Source: Chitinophagaceae bacterium
GTDB taxonomy: Bacteria; Bacteroidota; Bacteroidia; Chitinophagales; Chitinophagaceae
Direction of reading: 5' to 3'
DNA: 17,794 nucleotides
NCBI GenBank assembly: GCA_947483345.1
Contig: CANKNL010000025.1
Location: forward strand, 1-17,794
Below the pieces are notes generated by a model. It was not told the origin of the DNA, did no database searches, and worked only from the letters and a program-made list of their open reading frames with translations. Of this stretch, positions 1 to 6,288 are shown piece by piece (position 1 is the first letter of the stretch; each line of letters opens with the position of its first letter). Made by a program: the position numbers and the translations under genes.

Positions 1-96
1 AAAATTCATTACCTTAAATTTACGTTGCCGGTAATCATAAAAAATATTGACGAACAACTGCAGAAAATATTAACTGTTGATGAAAAACCTGATTGA
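1..96 (+). CDS. 3' end of an unidentified gene (partial)
   Basis: The first + frame is open from the window edge for 31 codons and stops at TGA 94-96, while the other two + frames close within about 35 bases. The visible tail is mildly hydrophilic, with no recognisable motif. It would overlap the next gene's ATG (80) by 17 bases, which fits the overlap style of the following gene pair. The function cannot be told from this fragment. It could also be a chance open frame. Confidence 0.4.
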   Translation, partial: KIHYLKFTLPVIIKNIDEQLQKILTVDEKPD

Positions 97-277
97 ATTA
101 GAAGATTTTTATTACAACGAACAGGGGTTGATTGTGTTTACCGCCGGTTATCATGTAAGCAGAGGCTATTGCTGCGGCAATGGATGTACGCACTGTCCAT
201 TTGAATACATCAATGTTCCCGAGTCAAAACAAACTGAATACTTATCTTTAATATCTCATGGCAAAGAAAATAATTAA
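80..277 (+). CDS. DUF5522-family small Cys-rich protein
   Basis: A 65-aa protein with a compact Cys cluster at about residues 30-39: two adjacent Cys, then CxxC spacing ending in a Cys-Pro pair. It follows an aromatic stretch of the type DFYYNxxG. This matches what I know of the DUF5522 family of small Bacteroidota proteins. The four Cys probably bind a metal, most likely Zn; that is an inference and no function is established. The ATG at 80 was chosen over the TTG at 77 directly before it. The 3' end overlaps the next gene by 20 bases, so the two are probably translationally coupled. Confidence 0.75.
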   Translation: MKNLIELEDFYYNEQGLIVFTAGYHVSRGYCCGNGCTHCPFEYINVPESKQTEYLSLISHGKENN

Positions 278-671
278 CCAACAGATTATTACACGTCAAT
301 TAAAATTGGCAAAAACAGAAACCGCAAAAAGTACTATAAAGGAATATCATTTTTTTGCCGATGTGTATGATGTAGTTAGACAGATTCCTAAGGGTAAAGT
401 AACATCATACGGTGCTGTTGCAGCATACCTGGGTACCAAATTAAGTGCCCGTATGGTGGGTTGGGCAATGCATGCAGCGCATACGGCCAAACCAAAAGTA
501 CCTGCCCAACGGGTTGTAAACAGAAATGGCATGCTTACCGGTAAACATCATTTTGCCACCCCAACGGCCATGGAAGAATTATTGAAAAAAGACGGCGTAA
601 CCGTTAAAAATGATACGGTAGTTGATTTTAAAACCCGTTTTTGGAATCCGTGCGACGCATTGGCTTTATAA
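258..671 (+). CDS. MGMT-like / alkyltransferase-like (ATL) DNA-binding protein without active-site Cys
   Basis: A 137-aa protein resembling the C-terminal DNA-binding domain of O6-alkylguanine-DNA alkyltransferase. Visible features are the helix-turn-helix entry with Tyr51 in GKVTSYGAVA, the probable arginine finger Arg65 in the SARMVGWAM recognition helix, and the active-site loop at residues 82-87. That loop reads PAQRVV where true methyltransferases have PCHRVV, so the alkyl-accepting Cys and the neighbouring His are both replaced. By analogy with ATL proteins it should bind O6-alkylguanine lesions without repairing them and perhaps hand them to nucleotide excision repair (inference). ATG 258 lies inside the upstream DUF5522 gene. 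Confidence 0.85.
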   Translation: MAKKIINQQIITRQLKLAKTETAKSTIKEYHFFADVYDVVRQIPKGKVTSYGAVAAYLGTKLSARMVGWAMHAAHTAKPKVPAQRVVNRNGMLTGKHHFATPTAMEELLKKDGVTVKNDTVVDFKTRFWNPCDALAL

Positions 672-735
672 TTTACACAACAAACTCCATTTTAATGCCT
701 ACTTTACCATATCGGCATTTATAAAGACCGTTTTT

Positions 736-1449
736 ATGAGCACTACTTTACTTACAGGCCATGTTACTTTCGTAAATCACGAGAAAAAATATATCATCAT
801 CGAATATGAAGAAAACGGAAAAAAGAAGGTGGTGCATGGATCTGTTGATGACAAACAACAGCAAAAGTGGATAGATAAAAAGCTGATTAAAAAAAAGCAT
901 TTATTTCATATAGGAGACACCGTTAGCTTTACGTCGGGCTTATCAGACCGCGGAGACAGGATGACGGCCTCATCTATTCAGTACCTGTACAATACCGCTT
1001 TGGATGTACTGATTAACAAAGCCGCTACAGAGAATAATTTTATTGGCTATTTAAAAGTGATTGATGACAACTATTTTGTAAAGGAGATCGACAGTTATTT
1101 GTTTTTCCCCGTACCCATGTCGCCCTGGCAAATAAAACCTACCGACACCGAATTAAATGAAGCGGTAACATTTGCACTCGAAAACCTGGATAAAAAAGAA
1201 AAAATAACGGCTAAGTTGTATAACAATAAATATATACCGGCATTTTATACAGCAGTAAAATTAAATAAAACCAATACCCCTGTTGATGCCACCGTTTATA
1301 AAGTAACCCCACATGGTATTTATTTAAACCTGATCGACGATAAAATACAGGTTAAACTGCCCTTTAAAGAAGGCGTACAGGTAAATGATATTGTACCCGT
1401 TAAAATCGTTTATTTAAGTCCGGCGAAAATTATTGCAGAAGCCTTATAA
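736..1449 (+). CDS. Hypothetical protein with OB-fold / S1-like segments
   Basis: 237 aa, starting at ATG 736. An in-frame TTG at 622 would extend it into the previous gene and is less likely. Residues about 4-75 look like a cold-shock/OB-type beta-barrel (TGHVTFVNHEKKYIIIEY, then a basic VHG turn and a GDTVSF strand). The last 60 residues resemble an S1-like OB fold (DATVYKVTPHGIYLNL followed by VNDIVPVKIVYL). The middle is alpha/beta without a recognised motif. No signal peptide or membrane segment is visible, so it is probably cytoplasmic. A nucleic-acid-binding role is a guess from fold resemblance only. Its TAA directly abuts the stop of the convergent membrane-protein gene. Confidence 0.7.
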   Translation: MSTTLLTGHVTFVNHEKKYIIIEYEENGKKKVVHGSVDDKQQQKWIDKKLIKKKHLFHIGDTVSFTSGLSDRGDRMTASSIQYLYNTALDVLINKAATENNFIGYLKVIDDNYFVKEIDSYLFFPVPMSPWQIKPTDTELNEAVTFALENLDKKEKITAKLYNNKYIPAFYTAVKLNKTNTPVDATVYKVTPHGIYLNLIDDKIQVKLPFKEGVQVNDIVPVKIVYLSPAKIIAEAL

Positions 1450-1908
1450 TGCATCGAGTTCGGCAGAGCTTAAATTAAGTTGCAGGGTTATTTTATTTTT
1501 GTCGGGTACCAACAGGGCAAAATACATGATTAATACTGCAGCCAGGGCCAAAAAGGCATAATGGCCTGTAACTAATAAACAGATTCCGCAAACCAAAACC
1601 CCGGCTTCTGCCAATCCCCACTGAAGTATACACATAGACCGGTATGTCAGCAGTTTTTCTTTAGCCGCTGTATTGGTATCTGCTTGTAGTATTAAAAGTT
1701 TTTTCTTAAACAGGCTGTTTCCGATAAAAAGGGTTGCTGCAGAAAATACAACAGCAATAACCTGTATTGTTTTTTCATATTCAACAAGTATTGGTAACAT
1801 GGCTTTACGGTATACCAAATAAAATATAACCGCTGTAAATAAGAGTTGCCCGGCAAGCATGGCCAGGTGCATAATTTTAAGCGTTGAAAATACAGTGGTC
1901 TTATTCAA
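1444..1908 (-). CDS. Hypothetical four-helix membrane protein at end of oxidase cluster
   Basis: 154 aa with four hydrophobic segments at about residues 12-34, 46-66, 93-115 and 117-135, and no Cys/His metal motif. I do not recognise the family. The longest frame begins with TTG at 1908, ten bases after the stop of the DUF420 gene, and an in-frame stop lies just upstream, so no earlier start is possible. The first ATG in frame is at 1872, which would cut the protein to 142 aa and begin close to the first helix. I favour TTG because it leaves a short charged N-terminus ahead of helix 1. Its place after sco and DUF420 suggests a role in oxidase assembly or simple co-transcription (inference). 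Confidence 0.7.
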   Translation of the reverse strand: MNKTTVFSTLKIMHLAMLAGQLLFTAVIFYLVYRKAMLPILVEYEKTIQVIAVVFSAATLFIGNSLFKKKLLILQADTNTAAKEKLLTYRSMCILQWGLAEAGVLVCGICLLVTGHYAFLALAAVLIMYFALLVPDKNKITLQLNLSSAELDAL

Positions 1909-1918
1909 ACTGATCTAT

Positions 1919-2503
1919 TTAATAGTAATATGGGCTGATCATCAGATAAACAATAACACCGGTAAGGGCTACATAAAACCAAACCGGCCAGGTAATTCTC
2001 ACCAGTTTTTTATGCTGATCATATTCGCCGGTGAGTGCCCTGTAAGCTGTAAATAATATAAAAGGAAGAATAACAGCGGCCAAAGGAATATGCGTGATCA
2101 GTATAAAATAATACAGCATTCTTAATTTACCCGCCATGGCTATTTCATTAACGCTTAAAATGCCATCATGGTCTATATCGCCGTATTTGGTATCGCCAGC
2201 CAGCAAGTGGTGACCAATATATGAGAGTAAAAATAATACCGATAATAAAATAGCCCCCAGCATTATTTTTTTATGCAGTTGGTATTTTTTTTGCTTTGCC
2301 AACAGCAGCCCGGCCAGCAATAAAATGGCCACCAGCGTATTAAGCACCGCATTTATTTTAGCAAATACATGCACATCAAAACCAGGGTCAACATTAAGTT
2401 TGTACTTACTTAAAAACACAACAGCAGCAAAAACAACAACGGAAACCGTATATATAAAAAGCCTTGCTTTTTTATCATTTTTTTTAAGGGCGGGTTGCAG
2501 CAT
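1919..2503 (-). CDS. DUF420 (CtaM/YozB-like) membrane protein with EF-hand-like loop
   Basis: 194 aa with about five hydrophobic segments (residues 16-32, 49-69, 80-101, 128-152, 170-188) and membrane-edge His residues (H45, H98, H99, and one in the THIPLA segment). This is the DUF420 pattern. The Gram-positive member CtaM is needed for maturation of heme A oxidases, and the position just after sco supports an assembly role here. Unusually, residues 109-120 between two helices match a canonical EF-hand calcium loop (D109, D111, D113, G114, E120). The ATG at 2503 is 6 bases after the sco stop, so the two are probably translationally coupled. Confidence 0.85.
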   Translation of the reverse strand: MLQPALKKNDKKARLFIYTVSVVVFAAVVFLSKYKLNVDPGFDVHVFAKINAVLNTLVAILLLAGLLLAKQKKYQLHKKIMLGAILLSVLFLLSYIGHHLLAGDTKYGDIDHDGILSVNEIAMAGKLRMLYYFILITHIPLAAVILPFILFTAYRALTGEYDQHKKLVRITWPVWFYVALTGVIVYLMISPYYY

Positions 2504-2509
2504 AACTAA

Positions 2510-3301
2510 TTATTGTTTTTCCTGTTTGATTTTTTGCCGGGTGAAAATTAAAACGGTTACCAATACAATGCCAATGGCTATAAATATTACCGGCAGTATG
2601 GGTATAAATTCTCTGAATATAGAAGGTGCTTTTTTGTTTTTTTCAAGCATCAGTAAAGGAATATCCCTGACTAATTCAGCCTGCTTAAGGGTATCGAACC
2701 CATTAAACCAACCCCGCACTACCCGGCTGCTGTCGAGTAAATAAAAATTTTCTGTGTGCAAAAATGCGGTATCTACATGCGTATCCGTAAGACTTGCTTT
2801 TAGTTCATTGAAAGCAAAATCATAAATGTCTTTTTTATTGCCCGTTACAAACCACCAGGTATCATGATTGGCATTATAGCGATCTGCAAATTTGCGCAAT
2901 AGCGGTACAGAGTCATGCTCGGGATCCACGCTGATGGAAATGAATTGAACAATACTGTCGTTTTTTAAAAATGAATCCTGCAATCTTTTCATGCTACGGG
3001 TAAGGCCGGGGCAAATACTCGGGCATCTTGTAAAAAAGAAATTAATGACCAATATCTTTCCCTTCAAATCATCCAGTGATACTTTTTTACCGAGCTGATT
3101 GGTAAATTCAATATTTTTTACCTGATGCCAGATGGTATCGGTTACTGTTTTTCCATTCTTTTCAGATTGTACAACACGGTCTGGCAAAAAATACCTCGCT
3201 GGCATATGTACCGCATCTTTACTGTAATATTTTACCAGGTAATATCCCGCAAAGGGCATAACCAAGGCAAGCATCAACGCTAAAACGGCATTTTTATTCA
3301 T
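2510..3301 (-). CDS. sco: SCO1/SenC-family copper chaperone for cytochrome oxidase
   Basis: 263 aa. An N-terminal membrane anchor (about residues 5-23) is followed by a thioredoxin-fold domain with the copper-binding CxxxC motif (C93-P-S-I-C97 in FFFTRCPSICPG) and the distal copper ligand His182 in the segment DTAFLHTENF. SCO proteins deliver copper to, or reduce, the CuA site of oxidase subunit II, encoded upstream by coxB. A second hydrophobic helix at about residues 233-255 gives a C-terminal anchor that many SCO proteins lack. A terminator and a possible promoter lie upstream, so this gene probably begins a separate transcription unit with the next two genes. Confidence 0.93.
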   Translation of the reverse strand: MNKNAVLALMLALVMPFAGYYLVKYYSKDAVHMPARYFLPDRVVQSEKNGKTVTDTIWHQVKNIEFTNQLGKKVSLDDLKGKILVINFFFTRCPSICPGLTRSMKRLQDSFLKNDSIVQFISISVDPEHDSVPLLRKFADRYNANHDTWWFVTGNKKDIYDFAFNELKASLTDTHVDTAFLHTENFYLLDSSRVVRGWFNGFDTLKQAELVRDIPLLMLEKNKKAPSIFREFIPILPVIFIAIGIVLVTVLIFTRQKIKQEKQ

Positions 3302-3321
3302 ACGCTTTTTTACAAATTATA

Positions 3322-3329
3322 CAAATTTA
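3322..3329 (-). promoter_or_regulatory. Possible Bacteroidota -7 promoter element for sco
   Basis: On the minus strand the octamer TAAATTTG matches the Bacteroidota -7 consensus TAnnTTTG. It sits about 20 bases before the sco ATG and just after the terminator that ends the upstream unit. No well-spaced -33 TTG box is visible: the nearest TTGs are 8 and 13 bases away, which is too close. The call therefore rests on the -7 match and on location. Confidence 0.3.
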
Positions 3330-3359
3330 CGGTAATGCAAATCAATTCTTGTATTAAAC

Positions 3360-3388
3360 AAAAAACCATCGCTTTTGTGCGATGGTTT
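3360..3388 (-). terminator. Rho-independent terminator between coxD and sco
   Basis: A perfect 10-bp inverted repeat (3363-3372 with 3379-3388) encloses a 6-nt loop. Read on the minus strand the stem ends in a run of six T, three of them within the stem. It lies about 23 bases after the stop of the subunit IV gene and 60 bases before the sco start codon, so it should end or reduce transcription of the act-cox unit there. Confidence 0.8.
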
Positions 3389-3410
3389 ATGGTTAAAATC
3401 AGTTTTTATT

Positions 3411-3839
3411 TTATTTTTTTACATCTTTGTCAATCACCGGCGTATGGGATTGCTCTGTTTGTGCAGGCCGGCTGCCGGCATCGGTATTGCGTAATGTTTT
3501 CCAGCTGTTGCCATCCCAAAGAAATGCGGTAATAAACCAGATAAACAACATCAGGGGCACAATGATCGTCATGATCATATTCCTGATCTCATCGCCCAGG
3601 TGCATAAAGATGGACACAATATAATAAGCTTTGGCAATCGTTAATGCAGCGATTAACAATTTAGTACCAAGTATAAAACCATAGGTTAAGTCACCATGGT
3701 AAAAATATAAAAAATAACCAAGGCTCAATTCAATCACTGTTAAAAAAGACAACACCCAAAATGTTTTCCAAATTCGTGATGTGCCGGATGCATGTTCCTG
3801 AGCATGTGTAATTTCGGGAGAAGATACTTGTGAACTCAT
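3411..3839 (-). CDS. coxD: Cytochrome c oxidase subunit IV-type protein
   Basis: 142 aa with three hydrophobic helices at about residues 28-48, 53-76 and 86-107. The core has the prokaryotic subunit IV pattern: a Lys/Ala-rich helix 2 (LLIAALTIAKAYYIVSIFMHL) and then a helix ending in FLWDG. The tail after residue 110 is polar and of low complexity. In the oxidase this subunit packs against subunit III and has no cofactor. It starts at ATG 3839, 31 bases after the stop of the longer subunit III gene, and its 3' side is closed by a terminator. Homology is judged from topology and gene order more than from sequence identity. Confidence 0.85.
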   Translation of the reverse strand: MSSQVSSPEITHAQEHASGTSRIWKTFWVLSFLTVIELSLGYFLYFYHGDLTYGFILGTKLLIAALTIAKAYYIVSIFMHLGDEIRNMIMTIIVPLMLFIWFITAFLWDGNSWKTLRNTDAGSRPAQTEQSHTPVIDKDVKK

Positions 3840-3870
3840 AATACTATTTTAATAAATTATTTTTAAAATG

Positions 3871-4608
3871 TTAAACCAGATAAAAGCAAAGGAATACAAA
3901 TACCCAAACCAGATCTACAAAATGCCAGTACAATCCGGCCTTTTCAATCATTTCGTAATGTCCTCTCTGATCAAAATGCCCCAGTCTGGTTTTAATTAAC
4001 ATGGTCACATTTATGATAACCCCACTAAATACGTGAAAACCGTGAAAGCCCGTAATACCAAAGAAGTATCCGCCAAAAGCAATGGGCCCCGGTGTTGCAA
4101 CCATGGCACCGTTATGCATCACTTCTACACCCCAGGGGTTTCTGGTTACCGTTGTACCCCAATGTTCAATTTGTCCGTTTACCAAAACGGCATGATCGCC
4201 GGTTATCATATGCGTCCACTCCCAGGCCTGGCAACCTAAGAAAGCGAGGCCACCCAGGATGGTTAAAATCATATATTTCTCTACGCCTTTTCTGTTCATT
4301 TTATGGCCTTCATGTACTGCTAAAACCATCGTTACAGAACTGAAGATCAAAATAAAGGTCATTAAACTTACAAATACCAATGGCAGATTAGCATGGCCTG
4401 CAAAAGGAAATGCATTAAACACATGGTTAGGATCGGCCCAATGGTTAACGCTGAAGCGAATGGTGCCATAACTGATCAAAAATGCGCCAAAGGTGAATGC
4501 ATCACTCATTAAAAAGTACCACATCATTACTTTACCATAGCTGATGTTGAAAGGACTTCGTCCGCCGTTCCACCATTTGGTATTTGTTGGCATTGCTGTT
4601 GTTGACAT
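3871..4608 (-). CDS. coxC: Cytochrome c oxidase subunit III (long paralogue)
   Basis: 245 aa. It has the subunit III hallmarks: an early helix with a Ser-Asp pair and SYGTIRF, then LGCQAWEWTHM, a GFHGFHVFSG helix, and the C-terminal YWHFVDLVWVFVF. It binds no redox cofactor; in the family it stabilises subunit I and its proton uptake. About five helices are visible, with a polar insertion at about residues 133-163 between helices that carries the TGDHAVLVNGQIEHWG stretch. It follows a shorter subunit III-type gene and is preceded by a heptamer-array spacer with a hairpin (4613-4671). The ATG at 4608 is clear. Confidence 0.93.
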   Translation of the reverse strand: MSTTAMPTNTKWWNGGRSPFNISYGKVMMWYFLMSDAFTFGAFLISYGTIRFSVNHWADPNHVFNAFPFAGHANLPLVFVSLMTFILIFSSVTMVLAVHEGHKMNRKGVEKYMILTILGGLAFLGCQAWEWTHMITGDHAVLVNGQIEHWGTTVTRNPWGVEVMHNGAMVATPGPIAFGGYFFGITGFHGFHVFSGVIINVTMLIKTRLGHFDQRGHYEMIEKAGLYWHFVDLVWVFVFLCFYLV

Positions 4609-4612
4609 ATAA

Positions 4613-4671
4613 AATTTTAAGTTTTAAGTTCTAAGTTTGGGATTCTAAGTTTTAGGTTAAACTCAAAATCC
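4613..4671. repeat. Degenerate 7-bp array and hairpin upstream of coxC
   Basis: From 4613 to 4661 the + strand can be cut into seven consecutive heptamers of approximate form AGTTYTA. The next bases (4659-4671) carry the same kind of unit in reverse. Arms 4640-4652 and 4659-4671 pair over 13 positions around a 6-nt loop. In the mRNA (minus) sense eleven pairs are Watson-Crick and two are G-U wobbles. In the + sense those two positions would be C-A mismatches. The 3' arm of the transcript hairpin ends about 31 bases before the coxC ATG. Confidence 0.75.
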
Positions 4672-4686
4672 TGCTTATCCCTTTTT

Positions 4687-5253
4687 TTATCGTATCATGA
4701 TTAAAAATATCAATAAATAGATCCAAAGCACATCTACAAAGTGCCAGTATGTACTCACCAGCTCAACCGGAACCGGGTTATAAATTTTTATTTTTGTGCC
4801 GAGTGTTTTTGCAAACAAAATCAGCAACGCCAATAATCCGCCAACTACATGAGCCAAATGCATACTAACAATAACGTACAAAAATGAATAAGATACATTT
4901 CCTGTAAGTTTTACCTGCTTTGACCACAATTGCTGAAAGCCCAGTAACTGAAAAACTATAAAAAGAACACCCAATATAAAAGTGACCAAAATAAAACTTC
5001 TATACTTTTTTATCTCCTGTTTTTTATAAGCCCGTTCTGCCAGAAAGATGGTAAAGCTGCCACAGATAATAGCCACTGTACTATACCAAAAAAAAGAAGG
5101 CAGATCAAACGTCAGCCAGTTGGCCTGATTACGTTTAACAATATACGCACTGGTTAACCCGGCAAACATCATCAACAAACTGCCGATGCCCACCCACAGG
5201 GTGAATTTATGCGGATGAATTTTTTTTCTTTGTTCTATTGCCAGTGTAGCCAT
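4687..5253 (-). CDS. Cytochrome c oxidase subunit III-like protein (short paralogue)
   Basis: 188 aa with five hydrophobic helices (about residues 17-40, 54-72, 85-106, 119-145 and 165-187). It matches the heme-copper oxidase subunit III family: GLTSAYIVKR after helix 1, a helix with MHLAHVVGG, and the closing YWHFVDVLWIYLLIF, which is nearly the same as in the neighbouring 245-aa subunit III. It lacks the long polar insertion of that paralogue. Tandem subunit III-type genes next to ctaB are, as I recall, usual in Bacteroidota, but the separate role of the short one is not clear to me. The start is ATG 5253, and a perfect palindrome sits 7 bases upstream of it. Confidence 0.88.
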   Translation of the reverse strand: MATLAIEQRKKIHPHKFTLWVGIGSLLMMFAGLTSAYIVKRNQANWLTFDLPSFFWYSTVAIICGSFTIFLAERAYKKQEIKKYRSFILVTFILGVLFIVFQLLGFQQLWSKQVKLTGNVSYSFLYVIVSMHLAHVVGGLLALLILFAKTLGTKIKIYNPVPVELVSTYWHFVDVLWIYLLIFLIMIR

Positions 5254-5260
5254 TCCCTTT

Positions 5261-5274
5261 TTCCCAATTGGGAA
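5261..5274. repeat. 14-bp perfect palindrome before the short subunit III gene
   Basis: TTCCCAATTGGGAA is fully self-complementary and lies 7 bases before the ATG of the short subunit III-like gene, where a ribosome would bind. It could be a protein-binding operator or part of the degenerate short-repeat material in this spacer. No function can be read from it. Confidence 0.5.
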
Positions 5275-5296
5275 TTTAAATTTTAAAATATTGTAT

Positions 5297-6220
5297 TTAC
5301 TGTATCACTCTATTGGCAAACATCGCCAGCAAAACGATCATTAAATAAAAATAAGAACTGAACATGACCCGCCTTGCACTCTTTGCATCCATGCGGATGA
5401 ACAATAACACGCTGGCATAAACCATCCAAAGGTTACAGCCCAATATGATAAACAGGCTTATTTTTCCACTGATGCCTGCAACAAAAGGCAAAAATCCTAC
5501 GGGTACCATCAACGCACTGTATATAATACTTTGCATGGCGGTAAACCGGGTTGGACCTTTATCGGCAGGCAGCAATTTAAATCCTGCAGCTTCATAATCT
5601 TTATGTGCCAGCCAGGCAATTGCCCAAAAATGCGGAAACTGCCACAAAAACTGAATGCCAAATAAAACCCAGGCACCCGTCCAGCTGATGGCGCCATTAC
5701 CATAAGCTGCTACCCATCCAATTAAACAAGGCAATGCACCGGGTATGGCACCAACAAATACAGAAATGGAATTAACTTTTTTAAGCGGGGTGTAAATAAA
5801 GCCATATAAAAACAGGCTGAATAAACTAACCATCGCACTCTCCATGTTAAAATAATTCCACATCATAAACACCCCCGCTGCACCGGTGATAAAAGCAAAC
5901 AGGCCGGCTTCGTTCATACTCATTCTGCCACTGGCAACAGGCCTTTTGGCTGTACGCATCATTAAACTGTCTGATGTTTTTTCCAACATCTGGTTAATGG
6001 CATTTGCCGATCCGGTCACCAACATCCCTGCAACAAAAAGTAAAAGAACTGATATTATTTTTTCGCGAACGAAAAACTGTTCATTAGGTGCTATTAAAAA
6101 ACTAACCACCGTACTAAACACAACCATAAAACTTAAAGTGAATTTGATTAACTGAAAATAATCTTTCACTTTACTTACCAACGTAAACGATGTAGAGTTG
6201 GTTATGGTTTTATTCTCCAT
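5297..6220 (-). CDS. ctaB: Protoheme IX farnesyltransferase (heme O synthase)
   Basis: 307 aa from ATG 6220; a TTG at 6235 would add five residues and is less likely. It is a UbiA-superfamily prenyltransferase that attaches a farnesyl group to heme B to give heme O, the precursor of the heme A in this oxidase. Visible motifs are the diphosphate-binding ANAINQMLEKTSD followed by MMRTAKRPVASG, the second motif YTPLKKVNSISVFVGAIPGA, and LWQFPHFWAIAW with KDYEAAGFKLLP. Eight to nine hydrophobic helices fit the family, as does the length. It lies 68 bases after the coxA stop. No heme A synthase (ctaA) is in the window, so heme O to heme A conversion must be encoded elsewhere. Confidence 0.95.
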   Translation of the reverse strand: MENKTITNSTSFTLVSKVKDYFQLIKFTLSFMVVFSTVVSFLIAPNEQFFVREKIISVLLLFVAGMLVTGSANAINQMLEKTSDSLMMRTAKRPVASGRMSMNEAGLFAFITGAAGVFMMWNYFNMESAMVSLFSLFLYGFIYTPLKKVNSISVFVGAIPGALPCLIGWVAAYGNGAISWTGAWVLFGIQFLWQFPHFWAIAWLAHKDYEAAGFKLLPADKGPTRFTAMQSIIYSALMVPVGFLPFVAGISGKISLFIILGCNLWMVYASVLLFIRMDAKSARRVMFSSYFYLMIVLLAMFANRVIQ

Positions 6221-6288
6221 TTCTGAATTGTTCAAAAATCTAATTTTTATTTCGCTTCAAAATCAAGCTCACGTGTTAATGGTCTGTA

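Noticed and set aside
691..719. AATGCC/GGCATT inverted repeat before the OB-fold-like gene as a terminator
   Set aside because: Only a 6-bp stem with a 14-nt loop and no adjacent T-run.
2325..2744. 139-aa open frame on the + strand
   Set aside because: It runs antisense through DUF420 and sco, both clearly coding on the minus strand by motifs.
4092..4343. 83-aa open frame on the + strand
   Set aside because: Antisense shadow of subunit III with no start context or protein-like motifs.
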